A DNA stretch of 64,000 nt. It comes from Micromonospora endolithica (lineage in GTDB: Bacteria; Actinomycetota; Actinomycetes; Mycobacteriales; Micromonosporaceae). The stretch is from assembly GCF_003626595.1 (NCBI RefSeq), contig NZ_RBAK01000001.1, positions 310,001 to 374,000 on the forward strand, read 5' to 3'. The translations under genes were made by a program, and so were the position numbers. The notes beneath the pieces are model-generated. The model saw nothing but the letters and a program-made list of their open reading frames with translations. It made no database searches and was not told where the DNA came from. Shown piece by piece: positions 49,535-58,507 of this stretch. How positions within the stretch are numbered: position 1 is the stretch's first letter; every line of letters starts with the position of its first letter.

Positions 49535-50914
49535 TCAGGAATACGAGTCCTTCTCATCCGTCCGGACGATGCCGGTGAGCCCGGCGGCGGCGTCGATTCG
49601 ACCCAGCGCCACCAGCGCCGCGCCGATCGCGCCGATCTCCGGGTTGGGCTGGTGCCACACGGTCCGGGGGGCGAGCGCCGCGGCGAAGGCGGACCGCCAC
49701 CAGCCCGACGCCGCGACCGCCCCACCGCCCAGGACGACGTCGACCGGCCCGTCCACGGTGGACTCCAACTCGGCGAGGTCGACGGCGATCAGGTCGCACA
49801 TCCCCCGCATCAGACCGGCCAGGATCTCCGTGGCGGTGGTGCCGAAGCTCAGCCCGCGCAGCTCTCCCGAGCCGGCCGGCGCCAGCCCGGGCGGGCGGTC
49901 GCCACCGAAGCGCACGTTCGCCGGTCGCCCCCCGTCCGGCGACAGCCGCGCCAGCGCCGCGTCCAACTCGGCGCCCTCCGGCAGCCGCAGCTCCCGGTGC
50001 GCCCAGGCGAACAGGTTGCCACCCGAGGAGTACGCCGAACCGGTCACCACGTGGTCGTGGTCGACCCGGTAGCGCCACAGCTCGTGCGGCAGCCGGGGCA
50101 GGTCCCGGTGTGCCGGCATGTGCTGCACCAGGCGTACCGCCGCCGAGGTGCCGACGGTCACCGCCGCCCGGCTCTCGTCGACGCAGCCGGAGCCGACGTT
50201 GGAGGCCGCGCCGTCGCCGACCGGCACCGCCCAGGCCGCCCGCGCCAGCGCGGGCCAGCGCCGCGCGTACGCCGGACGCAGCCGCCCGCGCCAGTCCTGC
50301 GTGGCCAGCACGGGAAGCTCCTCGGGGCGGGCGCCGGCCAGCGCGAGCGCCTCGGCGTCCCAGTCCACCGTGCGCAGGTCCAGCAGGCCGGTGCCAGACG
50401 CCTGGGAGACCGCCATCGGGCCCTCGTGCAGCAACTCGCCGAAGACGTACTCGGCCAGGCCGACGAACCGGGCGATCGGGGTGCCGCAGTGCTCCCGGAG
50501 CCAGGGCAGCCGCACGGTCCAGTAGCAGCGGTGCCACCAGGCCCCGGTGCGCTGGTGGAACGCGTCGGCGTCGGCCGGTCCGGCGGCCCGCGCCAGCGGC
50601 ACGGGCCGGGTGTCCAGCCAGGTCAGTACCGCCCCCAGCGGCGCGCCGCCGGCGTCGAGCGGGACCACCGAGTGCCACTGCGCCGACGTGGCGACCAACT
50701 CGACGCCGTCCAGGTGCCCGGCGGCCGCCAGCTCGTCCAGACACTCCGCCAGGCAGGCCAGGTAGCGGGCCGGGTCGAGGGTGCCGGTGCCGTCGTCGTG
50801 CACGGTGAGGGTGACCTTGCGCCGGGCGAGGGCGTCGGGCAGCGGCCGGGCGTCGCCGTCCAGCACGAGGCCCCGGACCGAGGAGGTCCCCAGGTCGAGC
50901 GCGAGAATGTTCAT
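49535..50914 (-). CDS. FGGY-family carbohydrate kinase (gluconokinase-like)
   Basis: A 459-residue sugar kinase with the two actin-like domains of the FGGY family. The phosphate loop is LALDLGTSSVRG at the N-terminus, the substrate region includes VATSAQWHSVVPLD, and the second domain has AAVTVGTSAAVRL and VLGGGAVAASGWWRSAFA. Similarity in layout is to gluconate kinases, but xylulose-type substrates cannot be excluded. ATG 50914. No sugar transporter is adjacent. Confidence 0.85.
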   Translation of the reverse strand: MNILALDLGTSSVRGLVLDGDARPLPDALARRKVTLTVHDDGTGTLDPARYLACLAECLDELAAAGHLDGVELVATSAQWHSVVPLDAGGAPLGAVLTWLDTRPVPLARAAGPADADAFHQRTGAWWHRCYWTVRLPWLREHCGTPIARFVGLAEYVFGELLHEGPMAVSQASGTGLLDLRTVDWDAEALALAGARPEELPVLATQDWRGRLRPAYARRWPALARAAWAVPVGDGAASNVGSGCVDESRAAVTVGTSAAVRLVQHMPAHRDLPRLPHELWRYRVDHDHVVTGSAYSSGGNLFAWAHRELRLPEGAELDAALARLSPDGGRPANVRFGGDRPPGLAPAGSGELRGLSFGTTATEILAGLMRGMCDLIAVDLAELESTVDGPVDVVLGGGAVAASGWWRSAFAAALAPRTVWHQPNPEIGAIGAALVALGRIDAAAGLTGIVRTDEKDSYS

Positions 50915-51007
50915 CGCGGGTCACGTTATCCGGCGCGCCGCCCGCCCGCCGAGCGACTCCGCGGCGAGTGGCTTCCCGACCCGGCAGTCACCGCGTAGGG
51001 TGGTCCC

Positions 51008-51067
51008 ATGCTCGCGCACCTGTCCTGCTGGTGGCCCGCCGACCCGGCGGCCATCCCCCGCGCGTAG
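51008..51067 (+). CDS. trpL: Trp-leader peptide (attenuator)
   Basis: A 19-residue leader MLAHLSCWWPADPAAIPRA with adjacent Trp codons at positions 8 and 9, ending in TAG 91 nt before the synthase start. The M-x-A-H opening followed by a Trp run resembles actinomycete trp leader peptides. Ribosome stalling at the Trp codons would control the following hairpin. Confidence 0.8.
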   Translation: MLAHLSCWWPADPAAIPRA

Positions 51068-51076
51068 CTTCCCCAC

Positions 51077-51100
51077 GCGGCCGCCCCACGAGGCGGCCGC
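51077..51100 (+). promoter_or_regulatory. Attenuator hairpin of the synthase leader
   Basis: Perfect 9-bp stem GCGGCCGCC/GGCGGCCGC (51077-51085 and 51092-51100) with a 6-nt loop, 9 nt after the leader stop. A further GC-rich region follows before the ribosome site CGAGGAG, so alternative pairing is possible. Confidence 0.65.
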
Positions 51101-51157
51101 CGGTCCCTGAGGCCCACCGGTCGCCCCGCCGAGGCGGCTCCCGGCCCGAGGAGACCC

Positions 51158-53071
51158 ATGACCCACCTGTCCGAGCTGATCGCCGCCGCCCTCACCGGCG
51201 CGCCAGTCGGCCCGTTCGCGCTCGTCCGGCGTGAGGGCGCCGGCCACGTCGACCTGTTCACCGGCACCGTCCGCGCCGTCGACCGACTCGCCGACGTGCC
51301 ACTGCCCGACGGCCCGGCCGGCCCGCGAACGCTGGCGCTGGTGCCGTACCGCCAGGTAGCCGAGCGCGGGTTCGCCTGCGTGGACGACGGCACGCCGCTG
51401 GAGTGCCTGGCCATCGACCGGCACGAGCGGCTCGACCCGGCCGCGGTGCTCGACGCGCTGCCGGACGCGCCGGTGGTCACCACCGGCGCCGCCTTCGACG
51501 TCACCGACGAGGAGTACGCCGCCATCGTCGGCCGGGTGCTGACCGAGGAGATCGGACGCGGCGAGGGCGCCAACTTCGTGGTGCGCCGCACGCTGCGCGC
51601 CACCGTGCAGGGCCCACCGCTGGCGGCGGCGCTGGCCGCGCTGCGCCGGCTGCTGGTCGGCGAGCGCGGGGCGTACTGGACCTTCCTCGTGCACACCGGC
51701 ACCCGGATCCTGGTCGGGGCCAGCCCGGAACGACACGTGAGCGTCGACGACGGGCTGGTCATGATGAACCCGATCAGCGGCACCTTCCGGCACACCGCCG
51801 CCGGCGCCGACCGGGCGGCGCTGCTGCGGTTCCTCGCCGACCCCAAGGAGGTCGAGGAGCTGTACATGGTGCTCGACGAGGAGCTGAAGATGATGGCCAC
51901 CGTCGCCGAGCACGGCGGTCAGGTGGTCGGCCCGTACCTGAAGGAGATGTCGCACCTGGCGCACACCGAGTACCTGCTGGCCGGGCGGAGCACCCGGGAC
52001 GTCCGGGAGGTGCTGCGGGAGACGATGTTCGCGCCCACGGTGACCGGCAGCCCGATGGAGAACGCCTGCCGGGTCATCGCCCGGCACGAGTCCGGCGGCC
52101 GGCGCTACTACGCGGGCGTGCTGGCGCTGCTCGGTCGCGACGACGCCGGACGGCAGACGCTGGACGCGCCGATCCTGATCCGTACCGCCGAGTTCTCCCC
52201 CGCCGGCGACCTGCGGGTGCCGGTCGGCGCGACCCTGGTCCGGCACTCGACCGCGGCCGGCGAGGTGGCCGAGACGCACGCCAAGGCCGCCGGCGTGCTC
52301 GCCGCGCTCGGCCTCGGTCCGCAGGCGCCGGTGTCCGGGCCCGGCCGGGCACCGCGGCTCGCCGACGACCCGGAGGTACGCGCCGCGCTCGCCGCCCGCA
52401 ACGCGCCGCTGGCCCGGTTCTGGCTGGACCAGCGGCCGGCGGACGCGCCGGGCCGGCCCGGCCTGACCGGCCGGCGGGCGTTGATCGTGGACGGAGAGGA
52501 CACGTTCACCGGGATGCTCGCCCACCAGCTCGGCGCGCTCGGGCTCGCCGTGGAGGTCCGGCCGTGGCACGTCGCCGGGCCGGTGGACGGGTACGACCTG
52601 GTGGTCGTCGGCCCCGGCCCGGGCGACCCGGGCAGCCGGGACGAGCCGAAGATGGTGACGATGCGACGGCTGCTCACCGAACTGCTGGCACGGCGGCGGC
52701 CGACCCTGGCGGTGTGCCTCGGCCACCAACTGCTCTGCGGGCTGCTCGGGCTGCCGTTGCACCGGCGGGACGCCCCCTACCAGGGGCTCCAGCGCGAGGT
52801 GCGGCTGTTCGGCACGCCCCGCCGGGTCGGTTTCTACTCGTCGTTCACCGCCCGCGCCGACGACGACCGGCTGGTCGGCGCGTACGGGCCGGTGGAGGTG
52901 GCGCGCGACGAGGCGGACGGCGCGGTGCACGCGGTGCGCGGCGATGGCTTCGCGGGGGTGCAGTTCCATCCGGAGTCGGTGCTGAGCCCGGACGGGCTGG
53001 CCGTTTTGGCCGAACTGCTGGACGGTCTGCTGCCGGCCCCGGCGCGCTCCGCGGTGGCGGACGGGGCGTAG
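51158..53071 (+). CDS. Fused anthranilate (or ADIC) synthase, TrpE-TrpG type
   Basis: A 637-residue bifunctional enzyme. Residues 1-400 are the chorismate-using TrpE-like part, with ASPERHVSV, MNPISGTFRHTAAG, TVTGSPMENACRVIARHE and the C-terminal GATLVRHSTAAGEVAETHAK. Residues 440-630 are a class I glutamine amidotransferase with the nucleophile Cys in LAVCLGHQLLCG and the His-Glu pair in VQFHPESV. This TrpE-TrpG order is shared by PhzE-type ADIC synthases and some actinomycete TrpE(G) fusions. The Trp-rich leader argues for tryptophan-related control, and no phenazine genes are adjacent. ATG 51158. Confidence 0.9.
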   Translation: MTHLSELIAAALTGAPVGPFALVRREGAGHVDLFTGTVRAVDRLADVPLPDGPAGPRTLALVPYRQVAERGFACVDDGTPLECLAIDRHERLDPAAVLDALPDAPVVTTGAAFDVTDEEYAAIVGRVLTEEIGRGEGANFVVRRTLRATVQGPPLAAALAALRRLLVGERGAYWTFLVHTGTRILVGASPERHVSVDDGLVMMNPISGTFRHTAAGADRAALLRFLADPKEVEELYMVLDEELKMMATVAEHGGQVVGPYLKEMSHLAHTEYLLAGRSTRDVREVLRETMFAPTVTGSPMENACRVIARHESGGRRYYAGVLALLGRDDAGRQTLDAPILIRTAEFSPAGDLRVPVGATLVRHSTAAGEVAETHAKAAGVLAALGLGPQAPVSGPGRAPRLADDPEVRAALAARNAPLARFWLDQRPADAPGRPGLTGRRALIVDGEDTFTGMLAHQLGALGLAVEVRPWHVAGPVDGYDLVVVGPGPGDPGSRDEPKMVTMRRLLTELLARRRPTLAVCLGHQLLCGLLGLPLHRRDAPYQGLQREVRLFGTPRRVGFYSSFTARADDDRLVGAYGPVEVARDEADGAVHAVRGDGFAGVQFHPESVLSPDGLAVLAELLDGLLPAPARSAVADGA

Positions 53072-53094
53072 CCGCGCCCGGTCGGGGTACCGCT

Positions 53095-53151
53095 GAGGTG
53101 ACCGGCGTTCCGGGCGGGCCGAGAGCCCCCGCGTGGAACGCCGGTCACCTC
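53095..53151. terminator. Bidirectional terminator between synthase and wrbA genes
   Basis: Perfect 17-bp stem (53095-53111 and 53135-53151) with a 23-nt loop between convergent genes. Confidence 0.8.
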
Positions 53152-53157
53152 GGGCGC

Positions 53158-53775
53158 TCAGCCGGCCAGGCCGGTCTTCACCGCGACGCCGATCTGCACC
53201 GCCCGGCGGGCGGTCAACGCCGCCGCGCCCAGCGCGACGCTGTCCGGCGCGATCTCGCCGTTGTTGCTGGTGTGCGAGGCGCCGTACGGGTTGCCGGCGA
53301 CGAACTGGCTCGGTTCGGTGTACGCGGGGGTGACCACGATCCCGCCCCAGTGGTAGAAGACGTTGAACAGCGAGGTCAGCGTGGTCTCCTGGCCGCCGTG
53401 GGCGGTGGCGGTCGAGGTGAACCCGGAGTAGACCTTGTTGGCCAGCGCGCCCTGTGCCCACAGCGGACCGGTGGTGTCGATGAACTGCTTGAGCTGGGCG
53501 GCGACCATGCCGTACCGGGTCGGTGATCCGAAGATCACCACGTCCGCCCAGCCGAGGTCGTCGATCTGCGCCTCCGGCACGTCCTGCGTCTCCAGGTGGT
53601 GCGCCTGCCAGCCGGAGTTGGCCCGGATCGCCTCGTCCGGCGCCAGCTCGCGCACCTTGCGCAGCCGCACCTCGGCGCCGGCTTCCCCGGCGGCCTCACA
53701 CACCGCCTGCGCCATCTGGTACGTGATGCCGGTCGCGCTGTAGTAGATCACCGCGACCTTGATCTGGGCAGCCAT
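53158..53775 (-). CDS. wrbA: NAD(P)H:quinone oxidoreductase, WrbA family
   Basis: A 205-residue flavodoxin-like enzyme that reduces quinones by two electrons and limits oxidative stress. The FMN loop is YYSATGITYQMA, the second flavin segment is GSPTRYGMVAAQLKQFIDTTGPLW, and STATAHGGQETTL and PYGASHTS follow. Length is typical of WrbA. ATG 53775 has GAGGAGGGG upstream. A near-perfect inverted repeat covers its promoter region. It stands alone between convergent and divergent neighbours. Confidence 0.93.
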   Translation of the reverse strand: MAAQIKVAVIYYSATGITYQMAQAVCEAAGEAGAEVRLRKVRELAPDEAIRANSGWQAHHLETQDVPEAQIDDLGWADVVIFGSPTRYGMVAAQLKQFIDTTGPLWAQGALANKVYSGFTSTATAHGGQETTLTSLFNVFYHWGGIVVTPAYTEPSQFVAGNPYGASHTSNNGEIAPDSVALGAAALTARRAVQIGVAVKTGLAG

Positions 53776-53791
53776 CTAATGTTCCCCTCCT

Positions 53792-53829
53792 CAACTATCG
53801 GGTCAGCCCCGGCGACTACCCGTTAGTTG
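53792..53829. promoter_or_regulatory. Candidate operator upstream of wrbA
   Basis: Arms CAACTATCGGGT (53792-53803) and ACCCGTTAGTTG (53818-53829) are complementary except for one base, with a 14-nt spacer. The site starts 17 bp before the wrbA start codon. A redox-sensing MarR/HxlR-type repressor is a plausible binder, but none is encoded nearby. Confidence 0.55.
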
Positions 53830-53938
53830 CGGCGTCAAACGCCGCCCGGACCGGGCGGGGTGTCCACCGGTCGACGGACACCGGGATTCCGTCCACCGGT
53901 CGTCCCGGGCGGGACCGGTGCGGACCGACGATCGAGGC

Positions 53939-54778
53939 ATGACAGACAACCCCGCCGTCCGGGTCCGCGGACTCCGCAAGGCGTACGGCAAACTGACCGC
54001 CCTGGACGGCATCGACCTGGACGTCGCCCAAGGCGAGGTGCTCGCCCTGCTCGGCCCGAACGGTGCCGGCAAGACCACCACCGTGGAGATCCTGGCGGGC
54101 CACCGCGACCGCGACGCCGGCGAGGTGGCCGTGCTGGGTCGCGATCCGGGGCGCGCCGACCTGGCCTGGCGGGCCGAACTCGGCATCGTGCTCCAGGGCA
54201 GCGCCGACCTCGGTGAGCTGACCGTCCGGGAGTCGGTCCACCACTTCGCCCGCTACTTCCCCCGGCCACGCGACCCGGACGAGGTGATCGCGCTGGTGGG
54301 GCTCACCGGCAAGGCCGGCGCGCGGATCCGTACCCTCTCCGGCGGCCAGCGCCGCCGCCTCGACGTCGCCGTCGGCGTGGTCGGCCGGCCCCGGCTGTTG
54401 TTCCTCGACGAGCCCACCACCGGCTTCGACCCGCAGGCCCGCCGGCTGTTCTGGGACCTCGTGCGGTCCCTGGCCGGGCGGTACGGCACCACCATCCTGC
54501 TGACCACCCACTACCTCGACGAGGCCGAGGCACTGGCCGACCGCCTGGTGGTGATCGCCGGCGGCCGGGTGGTCGCCGAGGGCGCACCGGCCACCCTGGG
54601 CGGGCGGGCCGCCGTCCGCGCGTGCGTCCGCTGGGCCGACGGGCAGCAGGACACCGACGACCCGGCCGCGCTCGTGGCCGACCTCACCCGCCGGTACGCC
54701 GGCACCGTGCCCGGGCTGACCGTGACCCGTCCCAGCCTGGAGGACGTCTACCTCGACCTGATCGGAGAGCACCGGTGA
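53939..54778 (+). CDS. ABC transporter ATP-binding protein
   Basis: A 279-residue ABC-2-type exporter ATPase. The Walker A is GPNGAGKTTT, the signature is LSGGQRRRLD, the Walker B is LLFLDEPTTGFD and the switch His is in LTTHYLDEAEAL. A short C-terminal domain follows, as in drug or lipid exporters. ATG 53939 begins four coupled genes: ATPase, permease, histidine kinase, response regulator. Confidence 0.93.
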   Translation: MTDNPAVRVRGLRKAYGKLTALDGIDLDVAQGEVLALLGPNGAGKTTTVEILAGHRDRDAGEVAVLGRDPGRADLAWRAELGIVLQGSADLGELTVRESVHHFARYFPRPRDPDEVIALVGLTGKAGARIRTLSGGQRRRLDVAVGVVGRPRLLFLDEPTTGFDPQARRLFWDLVRSLAGRYGTTILLTTHYLDEAEALADRLVVIAGGRVVAEGAPATLGGRAAVRACVRWADGQQDTDDPAALVADLTRRYAGTVPGLTVTRPSLEDVYLDLIGEHR

Positions 54779-55593
54779 CCGCTGTCGCGCACCGCCCGTC
54801 CGCCGCCCTGCTCGGCCTGCACCGCGCCGGCATCGAACTGCGCACGTTCTTCCGGGAACGCGACGCCGTCGTGTTCACCTTCGCGCTGCCGATCGTGATC
54901 CTCGCCCTACTGGGATCGATCTACGACGGGGTGTACGAGGGCAGCGACGTCACCACCGCCCAGTACCTCGCCCCCAGCATGGTCGCCGCCGGCATCGCCT
55001 CGACCGTCTTCGTCAACATCGGCGCCGGGATCGCCGCCGACCGGGACGACGGCACGCTCAAGCGGCTGCGCGGCGTCCCGATGCCGCCGGTGGCGTACTT
55101 CGTCGGGAAGGTCCTGATGGCGTTGCTGATCAGCGTCATCGAGACCGTGCTGCTGCTCGGGATCGGGGTGTTCGCCTTCGACCTCACGCTGCCCGCCGAC
55201 GTGGTCAGCTGGTTGACCTTCGGCTGGGTGTTCCTGCTGGGGGTCGTCGCGTGCGCGCTGCTCGGGGTGGCGGCGAGCAGCATGGCCGGGTCGGCCCGCA
55301 GCGCCGGTGCGGTGATGAACCTGCCGTACCTGGTGCTCGCCTTCATCTCCGGGATCTACTTCACCCCGATCGGCGAACTCCCCGAGCCGCTGGTCACGGC
55401 CGGGTCGCTGTTCCCGCTCAAGTGGATGGCGCAGGGTTTCCGGTCGGCGTTCCTGCCGGACACCATCCTCGCCCAGGAGGTCGTACGCTCCTGGGAGCAC
55501 GGTCGGATCGCGCTCGTGCTCGCCGCCTGGTGCATCGGAGGCCTGGTCCTGTGTCTGACCACCTTCCGCTGGCGGGGCCGGCGGGACCGGTGA
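54775..55593 (+). CDS. ABC-2-type transporter permease
   Basis: A 272-residue membrane protein with six helices. It shows the ABC-2 pattern: AVVFTFALPIVILALLG, DRDDGTLKRLRGVPMPPVAYFVGK (the cytoplasmic coupling segment), and NLPYLVLAFISGIYFTP. It pairs with the preceding ATPase to export an unknown compound. GTG 54775 overlaps the ATPase stop (GTGA). Confidence 0.92.
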   Translation: MTAVAHRPSAALLGLHRAGIELRTFFRERDAVVFTFALPIVILALLGSIYDGVYEGSDVTTAQYLAPSMVAAGIASTVFVNIGAGIAADRDDGTLKRLRGVPMPPVAYFVGKVLMALLISVIETVLLLGIGVFAFDLTLPADVVSWLTFGWVFLLGVVACALLGVAASSMAGSARSAGAVMNLPYLVLAFISGIYFTPIGELPEPLVTAGSLFPLKWMAQGFRSAFLPDTILAQEVVRSWEHGRIALVLAAWCIGGLVLCLTTFRWRGRRDR

Positions 55594-56780
55594 GCGGGCC
55601 GGGCGCCCGGCCGGAGAACCCCGGCTGGGCCGACCGGTTCTGGCTCTGGGACGCGTACTTCGCGGTGACCGGGGTGGGCGTGGGGACCGTCGTCGTCGCC
55701 GACCCGCGCCACCCCGGGCCCGCCCGGCTCGGGGTGGCCGTCCTCTTCGTGGCGCTCGGCGCGTGGTACCTCGCCTTCGGCCGGCCGCTGATGCGCGACG
55801 GGATCGAGAACTGGCGGGGATACGTCTACCTGGCCGGCGTCGTCGTGCTCTACGTCCCGGCGGTGCTGCTGTCCGGGTCCACGTCCTTTCTGCTCTTCGC
55901 CCTCTGCCCGCAGGCGTTCATGGTGCTGCCCGCCGCGCCGGCCGTCGTCGCGGTGGTGCTGCTCAACGCGGTGCACGTGGGCGTCCTCGCGGTCCGCGCC
56001 CGGGACCTGGCCGAGGTGACCGCCCCGCTGCTGATCGCCGCCCTGGTGGTGGTCGTGGTGTCGATGATCGGCATCTGGTCGCAGCGCACCGTCGCCGAGA
56101 GCGACCGGCGGGCCGAGCTGATCGCCGAGTTGAACCGGTCCCGGGACGAGGTGGCCCGGTTGTCCCGGCAGGCGGGTGTCACCGCGGAACGGCAGCGCCT
56201 GGCCGCCGACATCCACGACACCGTCGCGCAGGGCCTGTCCAGCGTGGTGATGCTGATCCAGGCCGCGGACGCCGACCTGGACCGGGACCCGTCGTCGGTC
56301 CGGCGTCACCTGGGCCTGGCGGTGGACACCGCCCGGGACAGCCTGGCCGAGGTCCGCGCCCTGGTCGCGGCCCTCACGCCCGGTGCGCTGACCGCCTCGC
56401 CGCTGGCCCAGGCCCTGCACCGGCTGGTCGAACGGTTCGGCCGGGAGACCGGTCTGGCCGCGCGCTGCACGGCCGGCGGAGCGATCCGGCCGCTGGGCAC
56501 GTCGATCGAGGTGGTGCTGCTGCGTGCCACCCAGGAGGCGTTGGCCAACGTGCGCCGGCACGCCGCGGCCGGCGCGGTGACCGTCCGGCTCGACCACGGA
56601 CCCGACACCGTGGTCCTCCAGGTCGTCGACGACGGCGCCGGCTTCGACCAGGACGACACCGGCGACGGGTACGGCCTGGCCGCCATGCGGGCCCGGGTCG
56701 CGCAGGTGCGGGGCACCCTGACCGTACGGTCGGGTGCCGGCGAGGGCACGACGATCCGGGTGGAGGTGCCGTACTCATGA
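55590..56780 (+). CDS. NarL-type sensor histidine kinase
   Basis: A 396-residue membrane sensor. Five or six N-terminal helices (residues 25-170, no large outer loop) suggest sensing within the membrane, as in LiaS/DesK-type kinases. A coiled linker leads to the HisKA_3 motif ERQRLAADIHDTVAQGLSSV with the phospho-accepting His, and the ATPase has EALANVRRHAA and DDGAGFD. GTG 55590 overlaps the permease stop. With the transporter and regulator genes it forms a self-contained export/stress-response unit. Confidence 0.92.
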   Translation: MSGPGARPENPGWADRFWLWDAYFAVTGVGVGTVVVADPRHPGPARLGVAVLFVALGAWYLAFGRPLMRDGIENWRGYVYLAGVVVLYVPAVLLSGSTSFLLFALCPQAFMVLPAAPAVVAVVLLNAVHVGVLAVRARDLAEVTAPLLIAALVVVVVSMIGIWSQRTVAESDRRAELIAELNRSRDEVARLSRQAGVTAERQRLAADIHDTVAQGLSSVVMLIQAADADLDRDPSSVRRHLGLAVDTARDSLAEVRALVAALTPGALTASPLAQALHRLVERFGRETGLAARCTAGGAIRPLGTSIEVVLLRATQEALANVRRHAAAGAVTVRLDHGPDTVVLQVVDDGAGFDQDDTGDGYGLAAMRARVAQVRGTLTVRSGAGEGTTIRVEVPYS

Positions 56781-57394
56781 TCTCGGTACTGCTGGTGGAC
56801 GACCACGCCGTGGTCCGCGCCGGGGTGGCCGGCATGCTCGGCGGTGAGCCGGACATCACCGTGGTCGGCGAGGCGGCGTCGGGCACCGAGGCGGTGGCCG
56901 CGGTCCGGGCGCTGCGGCCGGACGTGGTGCTGATGGACCTGCGGCTGCCCGGCATGGACGGCGCCACGGCGACCGCCCAGGTGGTCGCGGCCGCTCCGGC
57001 GACCCGGGTGGTGGTCCTGACCACCTACGAGACCGACGCGTACATCCTGCGCGCGGTCGAGGCCGGCGCGGCCGGCTACCTGCTCAAGGACGTGTCCCGC
57101 GCCGATCTGGTCCGGGCGGTCCGGGCCGCCGCGCGCGGTGACACCGTCCTCGCGCCGTCGGTGGCCACCCGGCTGCTGCACCAGGTGCGCCGCCCGGTCC
57201 GGGAGTCGCCGTCCCCGCGCGAGATCGAGGTGCTCCGGCTCGTCGCCCGGGGGCTGTCCAACGCCCAGATCGGCCGGGAGCTGCACATCAGCGAGGCCAC
57301 CGTGAAGACGCACCTGCTGCGCAGCTTCGCCAAGCTCGGCGTCTCCGACCGGACCGCCGCGGTCACCACGGCGATGGCCGCCGGCCTGCTCTGA
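56777..57394 (+). CDS. NarL/LuxR-type response regulator
   Basis: A 205-residue regulator. The receiver domain has the acidic pocket in LLVDDHAVVRAG and the phosphorylated Asp in VVLMDLRLPG, with the conserved Thr and Lys in VLTTYE and YLLKDVS. The LuxR helix-turn-helix is SPREIEVLRLVARGLSNAQIGREL through ATVKTHL. ATG 56777 overlaps the kinase stop (ATGA). It is the partner of that kinase and likely regulates the transporter genes. Confidence 0.94.
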   Translation: MISVLLVDDHAVVRAGVAGMLGGEPDITVVGEAASGTEAVAAVRALRPDVVLMDLRLPGMDGATATAQVVAAAPATRVVVLTTYETDAYILRAVEAGAAGYLLKDVSRADLVRAVRAAARGDTVLAPSVATRLLHQVRRPVRESPSPREIEVLRLVARGLSNAQIGRELHISEATVKTHLLRSFAKLGVSDRTAAVTTAMAAGLL

Positions 57395-57430
57395 GGCCTC
57401 CGCGCCCCCACGCCGGTCCGGTGCTCTGGC

Positions 57431-57931
57431 ATGCTCGACCCGATGGAGATCAGGGCGGCGACCGCCGCGGACTGGCCCCGGATCTGGCCGTTCCTGCGGC
57501 AGATCGTGGCCGCCGGCGAGACGTACACCTGGCCGCGCGAGGTGGGCCAGGAGCAGGCGCGGGCGATGTGGATGGTGCCGCCGCCGGGCCGCACGGTGGT
57601 CGCGGTCGAGAGCGACGGCACGGTGCTCGGCTCGGCGAAGATGACCCCGAACCAGCTCGGTCCCGGCGAGCACGTGGCCAACGCGAGCTTCATGGTCGAC
57701 CCCGCCGCCGGTGGACGGGGCGTCGGCCGGGCCCTCGGTGCGCACGTGTTGGACCTGGCCCGCGCCGACGGCTACCGGGCCATGCAGTTCAACGCCGTGG
57801 TCGCCACCAACACCCGGGCGGTGGCGCTGTGGACCTCGCTCGGCTTCACCGTCGTCGGCCGGGTGCCCGCGGGATTCCGGCACGCCACCAGGGGTTACGT
57901 GGACCTGCTGGTCATGCATCGACCGCTGTGA
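57431..57931 (+). CDS. GNAT-family N-acetyltransferase
   Basis: A 166-residue acetyltransferase with one GNAT domain. The acetyl-CoA loop is GGRGVGRALGAHV, preceded by the beta strand NASFMVDP and followed by FNAVVATNTRAVALWTSLGFTVVGRVP. The acceptor is unknown. ATG 57431 or ATG 57443 could start it. It lies 36 nt after the response regulator and may be on the same transcript. Confidence 0.88.
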   Translation: MLDPMEIRAATAADWPRIWPFLRQIVAAGETYTWPREVGQEQARAMWMVPPPGRTVVAVESDGTVLGSAKMTPNQLGPGEHVANASFMVDPAAGGRGVGRALGAHVLDLARADGYRAMQFNAVVATNTRAVALWTSLGFTVVGRVPAGFRHATRGYVDLLVMHRPL

Positions 57932-58053
57932 TCACGGCTCAAGATTTCCGCAAGTTCCGGGCGACGTCGTCCCGCGTCGCCGTACCGGCGGGGATGCTGA
58001 GCACACCGGCGCCGGCGGGAGACCGTCGCCCCGCGCCGGTCGCCTGAACGGGG

Positions 58054-58093
58054 GATCGCGCTCCGCCGGCAGCGGTGCCGGCGTAGCGCGATC
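58054..58093. terminator. Bidirectional terminator
   Basis: Stem of 9 plus 7 bp with one mismatch (58054-58070 and 58077-58093) and a 6-nt loop, between the convergent acetyltransferase and small membrane protein genes. Confidence 0.75.
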
Positions 58094-58111
58094 AGGGGTC
58101 GCCCCCCGGGT

Positions 58112-58507
58112 TCACTGGTCGATGCGGTCGCGCAGGTCGTCCACCTGCTCCTGGATCCGGTCCACCGCACCCTCGTTGTTGAGGAACGTGGTGATGCCGG
58201 CGCCGAGCGCGAGCCCGATCAGCAGGGCGAGCACGCTGAGCACGAGCCCACCGATCGCCACTCCCCGACCGGTCACACCCGGCCGGGTGGCCATCTTGAG
58301 TCCGATGATGCCCAGCACGATGCCGACGATGGCGAGCACCACCCCGATCCAGGCGAGGATCGCGGTGAGCACGCTGAACAGCGCGGCGACGCCGAACACC
58401 AGGGCGAACGCGGCGGCCGCGCTCGTCTTGGCCGCCGTACCCGAACGGCTCCGGCCGGTCCGGGTCGATGTGCCGGCACCTCGGGCCGGTTCGCTGGACG
58501 CAGTCAT
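58112..58507 (-). CDS. Small two-helix membrane protein (DUF4190-like)
   Basis: A 131-residue protein. A Ser/Thr/Arg-rich cytoplasmic head precedes two to three membrane helices (AAAFALVFGVAALFSVLTAI, IGVVLAIVGIVLGIIGL, IGGLVLSVLALLIGLALG), in the pattern of DUF4190-type proteins. A short acidic coiled tail (AVDRIQEQVDDLRDRID) ends it. ATG 58507 has GGGAGGGAG upstream. Function unknown. Confidence 0.8.
   Translation of the reverse strand: MTASSEPARGAGTSTRTGRSRSGTAAKTSAAAAFALVFGVAALFSVLTAILAWIGVVLAIVGIVLGIIGLKMATRPGVTGRGVAIGGLVLSVLALLIGLALGAGITTFLNNEGAVDRIQEQVDDLRDRIDQ

Noticed and set aside
51158..53071. Phenazine biosynthesis cluster
   Set aside because: The synthase resembles PhzE, but no other phenazine genes are adjacent and the Trp leader points to tryptophan control.
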